Shown here piece by piece: positions 42,367 through 50,780 of a DNA stretch of 64,000 nt. The DNA is taken from positions 380,558-444,557 of the forward strand of contig NZ_FOFU01000001.1 of the NCBI RefSeq assembly GCF_900111035.1. The letters are read 5' to 3'. Both the position numbers and the translations under genes were made by a program. This DNA comes from Treponema bryantii. GTDB lineage: Bacteria; Spirochaetota; Spirochaetia; Treponematales; Treponemataceae. The notes under the pieces are model-generated. The model was not told where the DNA came from. It made no database searches and worked only from the letters and a program-made list of their open reading frames with translations. Every line of letters starts with the position of its first letter. Position 1 is the stretch's first letter.

Positions 42367-43779
42367 TTACAGATTAGCAATTAACCAGTCTTTGAACTGA
42401 TTATAATCATTTTCCATTGGAATAGCGTTGTCAGGAAGTCTCATAACAGCTTCGAGACGGTCCGGCATAGGAGGTTCCTTTCCGATTGCATCAGTTACGA
42501 TTGAACCGAACTTAGCAGGACTTGCAGTTTCAAGAATTACGCCGACAGCGTTCTTTTTAACAACTTCGTTGCCCCATGAAGGAACATTTGGTGTAAGACC
42601 TGGTTTATTCCAGTCGTTCTTTTCACCTGCAATGAGTTTTTCCATAGCACCGCTGCGGATATCATCCCAAGCCTGCCAGCCGATTGCTCCGTGAGGATCA
42701 ATAATGTAGCCGGTTTTGTCATTACAGCTCTTGATTGCGTCTTTAATTCCGTCATTATCAAGCCAGTAAGAAGCAAAGAGTTCACGAACCTGATCGAGAG
42801 TATACATAGCCTTAATGCGTTCGTAATTACTTGGAGCACCAACGTCCATAGCATTTGCATATGTTTCAACTGAAGGGCGGGCATTGTAATCGCCTGTAGC
42901 AATCCAGTCTGGAATAGTCTTATTTGTATTAGTTGCGGCAACAAAACCAGCAATTGGAGCACCCATTTCGCGGGCAATCAGACCAGAAGTAAGGTTACCG
43001 AAGTTTCCACTTGGTACAACCATAATGATTGCTGGATCCTGAATCTTGTTGTCCATTGCGCTTCTATTGCGAACTGTAAGAGCAGAGTACATATAGTAGA
43101 AGCTCTGTGGCAAAAGACGTGCAATATTGATTGAGTTTGCAGAAGAAAGGCGGAGTTTTCCGCGAAGTTCGTTATCTGTAAATGCTGTTTTTACAAGTTT
43201 CTGACAGTCATCAAAAGTACCTTTTACTTTCAACGCACGAACGTTTCCTGTAAATGTAGAAAGCTGTTTTTCCTGAAGAGGAGAGATTTTTCCATCCGGA
43301 TAAAGGATTGTAACATCAAGACCAGGAACATTGTGGAAAGCACTTCCTACAGCAGAACCTGTATCACCAGAAGTTGCAACTAAAATGTGGAGTGGAGTGT
43401 CTTCATTTCTGTTGAAGTAAGACATTGTGCGGGCCATAAAACGTGCACCAAAGTCTTTGAAAGCACAGGTTGGACCGTGGAAAAGTTCCATGATATAAGA
43501 GATTGCATCAGCAGGAACAACCTTTGGCTGGAATGGATATGCATCAGCAATGATTGCTGCAAGGTCGTTATCCGGAATTTCGCCTTCAACATAAGGCTTT
43601 GCCATATTAAAGGCAACGTCGCGGAAAGATGGGGCAGGATCTTTATTCAAAAGAGCCTTATCAAGCTTAGGAAACTCTACAGGAATGTAAAGTCCACCTG
43701 TTGCCTGATTCATTCCTCCCATAACGGCAGTTCTAAAATCAGCTTTAACGCTGCTGTCTCTTGTATCTGTATAAATCAT
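42367..43779 (-). CDS. thrC: Threonine synthase
   Basis: PLP enzyme that converts O-phosphohomoserine to threonine. PLP-binding Lys108 in GPTCAFKDFGARFMA, then LVATSGDTGSAVGSAFHN, LSSANSINIARLLPQSFYYMYS, and the phosphate loop VPSGNFGNLTSGLIA. 470 aa, as for the longer class of the family. AAAGGATGG is the ribosome binding site. It lies 18 bp after the lipoprotein gene at 43798, so both share a message, an odd pairing. Confidence 0.94.
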   Translation of the reverse strand: MIYTDTRDSSVKADFRTAVMGGMNQATGGLYIPVEFPKLDKALLNKDPAPSFRDVAFNMAKPYVEGEIPDNDLAAIIADAYPFQPKVVPADAISYIMELFHGPTCAFKDFGARFMARTMSYFNRNEDTPLHILVATSGDTGSAVGSAFHNVPGLDVTILYPDGKISPLQEKQLSTFTGNVRALKVKGTFDDCQKLVKTAFTDNELRGKLRLSSANSINIARLLPQSFYYMYSALTVRNRSAMDNKIQDPAIIMVVPSGNFGNLTSGLIAREMGAPIAGFVAATNTNKTIPDWIATGDYNARPSVETYANAMDVGAPSNYERIKAMYTLDQVRELFASYWLDNDGIKDAIKSCNDKTGYIIDPHGAIGWQAWDDIRSGAMEKLIAGEKNDWNKPGLTPNVPSWGNEVVKKNAVGVILETASPAKFGSIVTDAIGKEPPMPDRLEAVMRLPDNAIPMENDYNQFKDWLIANL

Positions 43780-43797
43780 TTGTCCATCCTTTACCTG

Positions 43798-44763
43798 TTA
43801 CAGACCATAAATAATGTCATCTACAACAAGCTGTGAAAGTTTATCTTTTCCTTTTGAAACGCATTCGTTCCAGTTTTTACCTTTTGATTCATATGAAATA
43901 ACAGAAGAATAAATCTTATTTCCGTTTTTCATGTTTACAGCTTCGATTTCTGCCTTAAGAATGCAGTAATATCCAGAGCCGTCTTCAAGGGCTGTAACAG
44001 GCTGTTCAAATTTGATTGTTCCATAAATTAAATAGCCGTAAGCGTTACCGCCGATAATATCATAAGTATCTTTATAAAGAGTTTTTGGCTTTCCGATGTA
44101 TGAAGTTTCGTTTACAGGACCGTTTCCTACCATTGTGATGCCACGACCACGGAATTCTGCCTGAATATTATATGAGTTATTTACAGGACGATCTTTTTCA
44201 TTGAAATCCCATACAAAAAGAACAGCTCCCTTAGATGCAATATCAGATTTAACTTTCCAGTCTGCTGTTGCTGTATAGGCTTCAAGACTTTTTGCAAGTT
44301 CTGCATCTTCACTTACTGGAGTTGGATAAGCCTTTACTTTTACATTTGCTGTGAAGGCAGGTTTTTCTGCAACTGAAATGGAAACCAATCCTTCTGCATC
44401 TGTAATATATTCCGATTTTTCAAAAGCTATAGTTCCTTCTGTTTTTGTTGTAGGAAGTTCAACTGTAAGCTTAAAGTTTTCTGCAGGAGTTCCATCTGCA
44501 TTAGATACAGAGAAAACAAATGGGGCTGCAAAAGCTCTTCCTAAAGTGATTTCTTTTGGAGAAGAAACCTTTTTAACAGTTATTCCTTCAATTGATTCCA
44601 GAAATAATTCTTCTGGTGATTTTTGAACTGATATAATTGCTTTTGGAGCTGATTTTTCGTGGTTAGAGTGTTTTTCACCGCCAGTTGTTTCTGGGGTGGA
44701 AGCACAGGCTGATAAAAGTAAGGTTACTAAAGCGCTTGTAAAAATTAAATTAGATTTTTTCAT
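43798..44763 (-). CDS. Lipoprotein of unknown function
   Basis: Signal with lipobox LLLSAC (Cys20), so lipid-anchored. The mature part has beta-rich segments (FKLTVELPTTKTEGTIAFEKS, ITDAEGLVSISVAEKPAFTANVKVKAYP), which look like an Ig-like or bacterial beta-sandwich domain, and a C-terminal half (GAVLFVWDFNEKDRP, YNIQAEFRGRGITMVGNG, YYCILKAEIEAVNMKNGNKIYSSVISYESKG) that resembles LPP20/LptE-like lipoprotein folds only loosely. Function unknown. First gene of the thrC operon, with a promoter at 44803. Confidence 0.75.
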   Translation of the reverse strand: MKKSNLIFTSALVTLLLSACASTPETTGGEKHSNHEKSAPKAIISVQKSPEELFLESIEGITVKKVSSPKEITLGRAFAAPFVFSVSNADGTPAENFKLTVELPTTKTEGTIAFEKSEYITDAEGLVSISVAEKPAFTANVKVKAYPTPVSEDAELAKSLEAYTATADWKVKSDIASKGAVLFVWDFNEKDRPVNNSYNIQAEFRGRGITMVGNGPVNETSYIGKPKTLYKDTYDIIGGNAYGYLIYGTIKFEQPVTALEDGSGYYCILKAEIEAVNMKNGNKIYSSVISYESKGKNWNECVSKGKDKLSQLVVDDIIYGL

Positions 44764-44802
44764 ATATTTTATTCACTCTCATTTATTTCAAATTAATAGT
44801 TT

Positions 44803-44831
44803 ATTGTATTATTAAAACCCTTTTTTTACAA
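44803..44831 (-). promoter_or_regulatory. Promoter of the lipoprotein-thrC operon
   Basis: Minus strand TTGTAA (44826-44831), 17-bp spacer, TACAAT (44803-44808). Only 8 bp separates its -35 box from that of alr. Confidence 0.6.
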
Positions 44832-44838
44832 TAACATA

Positions 44839-44868
44839 TTGCCGAAAATTTACTATAAATTGTATAAT
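44839..44868 (+). promoter_or_regulatory. alr promoter
   Basis: TTGCCG (44839-44844), 18-bp spacer, TATAAT (44863-44868). Divergent from the lipoprotein-thrC promoter. Confidence 0.6.
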
Positions 44869-44900
44869 TATACGTTATAGAGATAATGGTGGGAATTACT

Positions 44901-46049
44901 ATGGAACGCTGTACTAAAGCTACTATTTATAAAGATAATCTTGAATATAATCTAAATCAAATCAGAAAATACGTAAAAAAAGATGTAAAACTTTGTGTTG
45001 CTGTTAAGGCAGATGGTTATGGTCATAATGCCGTTCTTACAGCACAGATTGCAGAAAAGGTTGGAGCCGCCTTTGTTGCGGTTGCTACAGTTGAAGAAGG
45101 AATTGAACTTCGTGATAACGGAATAAAATGCGGTATTCTGCTTTTGAGTCTTTGTACTCCATCTGAAATGCCGGCTCTTTTTGAATATAAAATTACTCCT
45201 CTTGTTTTTGGAGATGACTATATTAAGCTGATAGGTGATACTGCAAAACGTGAAGGATATTCTGATTATAAGGTTCATCTTGCTGTTGATACCGGAATGG
45301 GCCGTATTGGCTGCTATCCCGAAGAAGCAGGCGAGCAGGCTGTTCTGATTGAGTCTTGTGGCCTTAAACTTGGTGGAATGTGTACTCATTTTGCAGTTTC
45401 AGACAGTCTGAGTTCCGAAAACATTGAGTTTACAAAAGAACAGTTTGCAGCTTTTAAGGCTGCAGTTGCCGGAGTAAAAGAAAAGGGAATTGAACCTGGA
45501 ATCTGTTCCTGCGGAGCCAGTGCAGCACTTTTAAATGATGAAGACATGCAGTTTGATATGGTTCGTCCTGGAATTATTACATACGGTTACTATCCTGATG
45601 AAATCACAAAGGAATATCTTGAGAAAACAGGCCGCCATTTTGATATAAAGCCTGTGCTTTCCCTTGAAACTAAGGTTGTCGCAATCAGAAGATTCCCTGC
45701 CGGAAAGTCAGTTTCATATGGAAGAACCTGGGTTGCAGACAAAGAAACTGATATTGCAGTACTTCCGATTGGTTATGCTGATGGTTTACTCCGCCGTTTT
45801 TCTCCAGGTCTGGAAGTTACAATCAATGGAAAAAACTATCCTGTCCGCGGCCGAATCTGTATGGATCAGTGTATGGTTGAAATTGGAAAAGATAATCCTG
45901 ATGTTAAGGTTTTTGATACTGCAGTAATTTTTGGCCCTGCAGAAAGCGGAGCATTAAATACCGCCGAAGACCTTGCAAAACTTGGACATACAATTTCGTA
46001 TGAAGTTTTAACTGCATTGAGTAAGCGGGTTAGACGGGAAATAAAATAA
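44901..46049 (+). CDS. alr: Alanine racemase
   Basis: PLP enzyme that supplies D-alanine for peptidoglycan. Lys36 in AVKADGYGHNA binds PLP; AVDTGMGRIGCYPEEAG, CTHFAVSDS, RPGIITYGYYP, and the catalytic Tyr in VSYGRTW with GYADGLLRRFSPG are in place, as is the C-terminal RGRICMDQCMVEI. The start at 44901 is chosen because GGTGGG lies 7 nt upstream; an in-frame ATG at 44886 overlaps that site. 382 aa. Confidence 0.95.
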   Translation: MERCTKATIYKDNLEYNLNQIRKYVKKDVKLCVAVKADGYGHNAVLTAQIAEKVGAAFVAVATVEEGIELRDNGIKCGILLLSLCTPSEMPALFEYKITPLVFGDDYIKLIGDTAKREGYSDYKVHLAVDTGMGRIGCYPEEAGEQAVLIESCGLKLGGMCTHFAVSDSLSSENIEFTKEQFAAFKAAVAGVKEKGIEPGICSCGASAALLNDEDMQFDMVRPGIITYGYYPDEITKEYLEKTGRHFDIKPVLSLETKVVAIRRFPAGKSVSYGRTWVADKETDIAVLPIGYADGLLRRFSPGLEVTINGKNYPVRGRICMDQCMVEIGKDNPDVKVFDTAVIFGPAESGALNTAEDLAKLGHTISYEVLTALSKRVRREIK

Positions 46050-46079
46050 GGGTTAGATGAAAATTTAAATCAACCCTTA

Positions 46080-46108
46080 ATGACATTCTTAATCAAACAG
46101 ATTATAAT
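46080..46108 (+). promoter_or_regulatory. folC promoter
   Basis: ATGACA (46080-46085, 5 of 6 matches to the -35 consensus), 17-bp spacer, TATAAT (46103-46108), then 7 nt to the GTG start codon. The first in-frame ATG of the reading frame coincides with the -35 box. Confidence 0.75.
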
Positions 46109-46115
46109 ACACCCC

Positions 46116-47456
46116 GTGAATGCAATAGACGTGTTTCAGGAATGGTTGAATGACTACCTGAATTTTGAACATACTCCAAAAAAAGAAATCTTCTGGCTCG
46201 ACACCATCGATTACCTCTGTAAGCGCTTTGATAACCCGCAGGATTATGCACCTTGTGTTCATGTAGCAGGCTCTAAAGGAAAAGGCTCTGTTTCACGCCT
46301 TATTTCCTGCATTCTTGATGAAGCCGGCTATAAGGTTGGACTTTATACTTCACCCCACATAACAGATTTCCGCGAACGTATCTGCACTCCAACAGGCTTT
46401 TTCTCTGAAGAGATTTATGAAAAGACTGTAAAGGAACTGATGCCGAATATCGATTCCATAATTCCGGAGAATCTTCCTGCAGAGCGTCCTCTTACCTGGT
46501 TTGAACTTGTCACACTTTATGCATTCCTCTGTTTCCGAAATGCAGAAGTAGACTGGTCTGTTTTTGAAGTCGGACTTGGTGGACGTCTTGATGCAACTAA
46601 TGTCATTCGTCCAAAGCTCTGTTGTATTACTCCGATTGAACTTGAACACACGGAGTTCCTTGGTGATACCCTGGAAAAGATTGCCGCAGAAAAGGCGGGC
46701 ATTATTAAAAACTGTACGCCGGTAATTATTTCTCCTCAGCAGACTGAATCTGTAAAAATCGTTCTTCGTGAAAAAGCAATTACTCGACATGCGCCATACT
46801 ATTTTGTTGATGATTTTATAACAGGCTCTTTCTATCATTTTAATGAAAATAACAAACGAATGACTGTTCATTTTGAAAGTGAACTTTTCAATCGTCCTAT
46901 CGAAACTCAGATGCAGCTGCTTGGTAAAATGCAGGCACAGAATGCCGCAATGGCTGCAGTTGCAATCAAAAAACTTCTTCCAAATCTTGATGAAGGTATA
47001 ATTGAGCGCGGTATTGCAAAAGCAAAGCTGCCGGGCCGTTTTGAAATTCTTGAAAATGTAAAAGGCTATACTGAGATTCCTGCCGTAATTCTAGACGGTG
47101 CACATACTCTTAACAGTATCCGCCTTACTATTGATACTCTGAATAAACTGTTTGGTGAAAAAAAGGTGTCTCTGCTTTTTGCCTGCGCTGCTGATAAAGA
47201 TGTAAAAGACATTTCAATGCTGTTCCGATATCGTTTTGAACATGTTTATGTTACAAGACCTGGTGAACGCAAGGAATCTAACCTCGCAGGCGAAATCGAA
47301 GCTTTTACAAATGCTGAAGTCAAGTTTACCGCAGATGCAGATTACAAGATGATGATTAAAAAGGCCTTTGAAGAATCAGCCGCTAACGGAAATATTCTTC
47401 TGGTTACCGGTTCATTCTATCTTGTTTCGGAAGTTAAAGAGTTCCTGCACGGCTAG
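46116..47456 (+). CDS. folC: Bifunctional folylpolyglutamate / dihydrofolate synthase
   Basis: Adds glutamate to folates (and, in many bacteria, to dihydropteroate). ATP site HVAGSKGKGSVSRLI, GLYTSPHITDFRERI, FEVGLGGRLDATNVI, ITPIELEHTEFLGDTLEKIAAEKAGIIK, and the C-terminal VILDGAHTLNSI. The start is set at GTG 46116 (encoding VNAIDVFQEW) because TATAAT ends 7 nt earlier; this gives 446 aa, the usual family length. The reading frame opens upstream at an ATG at 46080, but that lies in the promoter. No Shine-Dalgarno sequence. Confidence 0.92.
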   Translation: MNAIDVFQEWLNDYLNFEHTPKKEIFWLDTIDYLCKRFDNPQDYAPCVHVAGSKGKGSVSRLISCILDEAGYKVGLYTSPHITDFRERICTPTGFFSEEIYEKTVKELMPNIDSIIPENLPAERPLTWFELVTLYAFLCFRNAEVDWSVFEVGLGGRLDATNVIRPKLCCITPIELEHTEFLGDTLEKIAAEKAGIIKNCTPVIISPQQTESVKIVLREKAITRHAPYYFVDDFITGSFYHFNENNKRMTVHFESELFNRPIETQMQLLGKMQAQNAAMAAVAIKKLLPNLDEGIIERGIAKAKLPGRFEILENVKGYTEIPAVILDGAHTLNSIRLTIDTLNKLFGEKKVSLLFACAADKDVKDISMLFRYRFEHVYVTRPGERKESNLAGEIEAFTNAEVKFTADADYKMMIKKAFEESAANGNILLVTGSFYLVSEVKEFLHG

Positions 47457-47496
47457 TGATGGCTAGAGTGAAGTTCTCAATTAAAGAATGTCTTTA

Positions 47497-47525
47497 TTGA
47501 AAAAGGGCTTGTTTCTATATATAAT
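47497..47525 (+). promoter_or_regulatory. trpS promoter
   Basis: TTGAAA (47497-47502), 17-bp spacer, TATAAT (47520-47525). The leader would be about 11 nt and holds only the GAGG ribosome binding site, so there is no room for a T-box or attenuator. Confidence 0.8.
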
Positions 47526-47542
47526 AATGATGAGGTTTAAAA

Positions 47543-48643
47543 ATGAGTGAAGAAATTCAGTACACAGACATAAACAAAAGTTTTGAGGCCGCTTTGGAGC
47601 GCAGCCGCAAAATCGAAGAAGACTTAATCAAAAATCCTAAAAAATACCGCGTACTTACTGGTGACCGTCCTACTGGACTTTTACATATTGGTCACTATTT
47701 TGGTTCACTTCAGAACCGTGTTCGCCTTGCAAATATGGGCGTTCCAACAATGATTCTTATTGCAGACTATCAGGTTCTTACAGACCACGATGCATTTGAT
47801 AAAATCAGCCAGAATACAAAGCAGCTTGTAATCGACTATCTTGCTGCCGGAATCAATCCTGAAAAGCAGGATGTAATTATTTATCCTCATAGCTACGTGC
47901 CTGAGTGTAACCAGCTTATGATTCCGTTCCTTACATTGGTTTCAAATGCCGAACTCAGCCGTAACCCGACTGTAAAAGAAGAAATTGAATCTGCCGGCCT
48001 TAAAAATGTAAATGCCGGAATGTATACATATCCTGTTCATCAGGCATGCGATATTCTTTTCTGCAAGGGAAATGTAGTTCCTGTTGGAAAAGACCAGCTT
48101 CCACACCTTGAAATGACACGTACAATTGCAAGCCGCTTCAACAAGAAGTTCTGTACTGATATGGGTAAAGAACCTGTATTCCCAGAGCCACAGGCTTTGC
48201 TTTCTAAGACTCCAATGATTCTTGGATTGGACGGAAGCCAGAAGATGTCTAAGAGCCGTGGAAATGCTGTAATGCTTTCTGCAACAGAAGATGAAACTGC
48301 AAAGCTCATTAAAAAGGCAAAGACGGACCAGGACCGCAATATTACTTATGATCCTGTAAAACGCCCTGAAGTTGCAAACCTTCTTATGCTTATCAGCCTT
48401 TGTACTGGTGAAGAGCCAACTGCTATTGCAGCCCGTATTGGTGACGGCGGCGGCGGAATGCTCAAGAACACTCTTACAGAAGCTTTGAACGAAAAACTCC
48501 GTCCATTACGCCAGGAACGTGCAAGACTCGAGAAAGATCCAGAGTACATCAGAAAAGTACTTCTCGACGGTGCAGCTAAAGCCCGCGAGATTGGTATTAA
48601 GACTCTCGAGGAAGTTAGAAACGTAATGAACATGAAAATATAA
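47543..48643 (+). CDS. trpS: Tryptophanyl-tRNA synthetase
   Basis: Class I synthetase charging tRNA-Trp. It has TGDRPTGLLHIGHYFGS (HIGH), the Trp-binding ILIADYQ, YPVHQACDILFCKGNVVPVGKDQ, LDGSQKMSKSRGNAV (KMSKS) and a C-terminal helical domain. The protein (366 aa) has an N-terminal extension of about 35 residues (MSEEIQYTDINKSFEAALERSRK). Its stop codon overlaps the start of the LytTR regulator (TAATG). Confidence 0.96.
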   Translation: MSEEIQYTDINKSFEAALERSRKIEEDLIKNPKKYRVLTGDRPTGLLHIGHYFGSLQNRVRLANMGVPTMILIADYQVLTDHDAFDKISQNTKQLVIDYLAAGINPEKQDVIIYPHSYVPECNQLMIPFLTLVSNAELSRNPTVKEEIESAGLKNVNAGMYTYPVHQACDILFCKGNVVPVGKDQLPHLEMTRTIASRFNKKFCTDMGKEPVFPEPQALLSKTPMILGLDGSQKMSKSRGNAVMLSATEDETAKLIKKAKTDQDRNITYDPVKRPEVANLLMLISLCTGEEPTAIAARIGDGGGGMLKNTLTEALNEKLRPLRQERARLEKDPEYIRKVLLDGAAKAREIGIKTLEEVRNVMNMKI

Positions 48644-49353
48644 TGCGAATTGCAATCTGCGAAGACGAAAAAGTTGTTTTAGATTTCGAAAGTTCTCTAG
48701 TTACTCAGTGGGCGGCCGGTGCGGGCTGCCCGCTAGAACTTGATACCTATATTTCTGCAGAACAATTCCTTTTTGAAAGCGAAGATAAAGCCCCATACGA
48801 TGTTCTGATTTTTGATATTCAGATGAAAAATATGAACGGTATGGAACTTGCAAAAAAGCTCCGCGCCCGTGGCTGTGATGCTGTAATCATTTTTATAACC
48901 GGTGTTCCTGACTATGCAATTGAAGGTTATGAGGTTGGGGCAGTCAGATATATCTTAAAGCCTGTCAAAGCTGAGGTATTGAACGCTCTGCTTGATACAG
49001 TTCGTGCAGAACGTCAGAAAAAAGCTGAAGATTATTTTGTGCTTGGCCAGGGGGCAGATGTAGAGAGAATCAATTTTGATAAAATCATCTATATTGAAGC
49101 TCGTGGTCACTATGTTTATCTGAAAGGAAAAGGTTTTGAACGGGAGTGGAAGGCAAGTTTTAGCGAAACTTCTCTTGCTTTTGATGGAAGGAGCTTTTTC
49201 TGTTTGCGCCGCGGGCTTCTGGTAAATCTTTCTCATGTGACGCGGATTACCCGAACTGATTGCATGCTGGATAACGAAGAAGTGCTTCCTGTAGCCCGTG
49301 GTGTTTACAAAGAACTCAACGAAGCATTTATCAGTTTCTTTAAGAATAATTAA
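48643..49353 (+). CDS. LytTR-family response regulator
   Basis: Receiver plus LytTR DNA-binding domain, as in AgrA and LytR-type regulators. CEDEK acidic pocket, Asp58 in VLIFDIQMKNMNG, Thr/Lys region FITGVPDYAIEGYEVGAVRYILKPV, then the LytTR part (FDKIIYIEARGHYVYLKGKG, FFCLRRGLLVNLSHVTRI, LPVARGVYKEL). The ATG shares a base with the trpS stop (TAATG), so it is translationally coupled to a tRNA synthetase. Its kinase partner is likely the AgrC-like protein at 49936. Confidence 0.88.
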   Translation: MRIAICEDEKVVLDFESSLVTQWAAGAGCPLELDTYISAEQFLFESEDKAPYDVLIFDIQMKNMNGMELAKKLRARGCDAVIIFITGVPDYAIEGYEVGAVRYILKPVKAEVLNALLDTVRAERQKKAEDYFVLGQGADVERINFDKIIYIEARGHYVYLKGKGFEREWKASFSETSLAFDGRSFFCLRRGLLVNLSHVTRITRTDCMLDNEEVLPVARGVYKELNEAFISFFKNN

Positions 49354-49376
49354 TTTTTACAATTTTATGAAAGTTT

Positions 49377-49407
49377 TTTACAATTTTTATTAATTATATT
49401 GTATAAT
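49377..49407 (+). promoter_or_regulatory. Possible promoter before the four-TM protein gene
   Basis: TTTACA (49377-49382), 19-bp spacer (long), TATAAT (49402-49407), then 7 nt to the ATG at 49415. Supports expression of the membrane protein and kinase apart from trpS. Confidence 0.5.
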
Positions 49408-49414
49408 TGCTTTC

Positions 49415-49921
49415 ATGACAGAACAGGAATTAAATAAACAAATTAAAAAAATCGGTATTCGAATGATGCTCTTAATGGGAATTACCCTGAGCTTTTTTCT
49501 TTCCCTTACAGGACTTTTACTTTCCGGACATTTTACATGGAAAGGCTTGCTTATTAATTGGCTTATCAGTTTTGTAATCAGCTGCATAATTGGCAGAATT
49601 TATCCTATGCATAAGATTTCGGTTTTTCTTGATAAAAAGTTTGGCTTAAAACATGGTAAGCTCAGTACACATCTTGTAGAATCCTTTTTATCAGATTGTG
49701 CCTATACTCCAATTATCACTTTTGTGATGGTATTTATTGCCTGGAAACAGGCAGTTGCACAGGGGGCCTCAATTTCTTTGGGAGCAATGTTTGGAGCTTC
49801 TTTATTAGTCAGCCTTGTTGCAGGTTATGTACTGATTGTAATTTTTATTCCGATTTTTATAAGAATCACCGGGGCTTCGAAATTGGGAAAGCCTGAAGAA
49901 ATCGAAAAAACTCAGGAATAA
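49415..49921 (+). CDS. Four-helix membrane protein of unknown function
   Basis: Four hydrophobic segments (about 15-37, 42-62, 92-110 and 122-147) with short loops; cytoplasmic charged ends (MTEQELNKQIKKIGIR, GKPEEIEKTQE). I do not recognise a family. It lies between the LytTR regulator and the kinase, which itself has a single membrane helix, so it could be the sensing or accessory membrane part of that system. TATAAT ends 7 nt before the ATG and no Shine-Dalgarno sequence is seen. Confidence 0.65.
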   Translation: MTEQELNKQIKKIGIRMMLLMGITLSFFLSLTGLLLSGHFTWKGLLINWLISFVISCIIGRIYPMHKISVFLDKKFGLKHGKLSTHLVESFLSDCAYTPIITFVMVFIAWKQAVAQGASISLGAMFGASLLVSLVAGYVLIVIFIPIFIRITGASKLGKPEEIEKTQE

Positions 49922-49935
49922 ATAATTCTGAAATT

Positions 49936-50682
49936 ATGAATGATTTAATAAAGTATCTGTTGATTAGTGGAGCCTCTATTTGCGTCTCTGTTGTTTGCAC
50001 GGTTCTGATTATCAGGCGGTGTTTTGAACATCGTCTGGAAAAGTTTCAGGATTCGGTGCTTAAAAAGCAGCGCGATGAGGTGCAGAATATCTACCAGACT
50101 ATGCGGGCCTGGCGCCACGACTATCATAATCATATTCAGTCTATTAAAGCTATGATGGCTATGGGTAAGACTGAAGAAATGTCTGATTATTTAGACAATC
50201 TCGAAAAAGACTTAGATACTATTGATATTGCGATCCGAACGGGTAATGTCGGCCTGGATGCTATTTTAAGCAGTAAGGTTTCGATTGCACGTAAAAACAA
50301 TATCGAAGTAAACTGTACGGCCAAAGTTCCTTCTGAACTTAAGGTTTCAGACGTGCATTTGTGCGCAATTGTTGGAAACCTTATGGATAATGCTATTGAA
50401 GCCTGCGAGAAAATGAAAGGGGCTTTAGAAGGGGACGGACCTGCTGCTCCTCGATTTATCCGTGTATACATTGGACTGTTTAAGAGTCAGCTTTATATTT
50501 CTGTGACTAATTCTACTAATGAGAGTAAACGCCGCCGCGTTTCGGAACTTGTGACCAGTAAATTGGGCGAACACGGTTTTGGTCTTCGCCGCATTGATAA
50601 AATAGCCGAAAAGTATGCCGGTTACGTAAACCGCAAGAATGAACCTGGCGTTTTTGCAACGGAAGTCATGCTGCCTCTTTAA
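49936..50682 (+). CDS. AgrC-like GHKL sensor kinase with minimal membrane anchor
   Basis: One membrane helix (about 7-26), then the kinase core: phospho-acceptor His61 in AWRHDYHNHIQSIKAMM, the N box AIVGNLMDNAIEACEKM, and a G box HGFGLRRIDKIAEKYAG. This is the GHKL/AgrC class that pairs with LytTR regulators. Typical AgrC or BlpH kinases have five to seven membrane helices for peptide sensing; these are missing here. It is 14 bp downstream of the four-TM gene and followed by the exporter cluster. Confidence 0.87.
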   Translation: MNDLIKYLLISGASICVSVVCTVLIIRRCFEHRLEKFQDSVLKKQRDEVQNIYQTMRAWRHDYHNHIQSIKAMMAMGKTEEMSDYLDNLEKDLDTIDIAIRTGNVGLDAILSSKVSIARKNNIEVNCTAKVPSELKVSDVHLCAIVGNLMDNAIEACEKMKGALEGDGPAAPRFIRVYIGLFKSQLYISVTNSTNESKRRRVSELVTSKLGEHGFGLRRIDKIAEKYAGYVNRKNEPGVFATEVMLPL

Positions 50683-50780
50683 TTACACTTCGTGTCCTTT
50701 TTTTTGCATTTCGTGAACACCTTAAATCCTTTATATAAAAATATGTTAACGTGTACACATCTTAAGTTTCGAGGTGAACT

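Noticed and set aside
46080-46115. Upstream ATG as folC start
   Set aside because: It lies in the -35 box of a good promoter; starting at GTG 46116 gives the normal N-terminus.
47497-47543. T-box or tryptophan attenuator before trpS
   Set aside because: The predicted leader is only about 11 nt.
50717-50767. ACACCTTAAAT and ACATCTTAAGT as a direct-repeat LytTR binding site before the exporter cluster
   Set aside because: The spacing (40 nt) and sequence do not fit the usual two 9-bp repeats about 12 bp apart.
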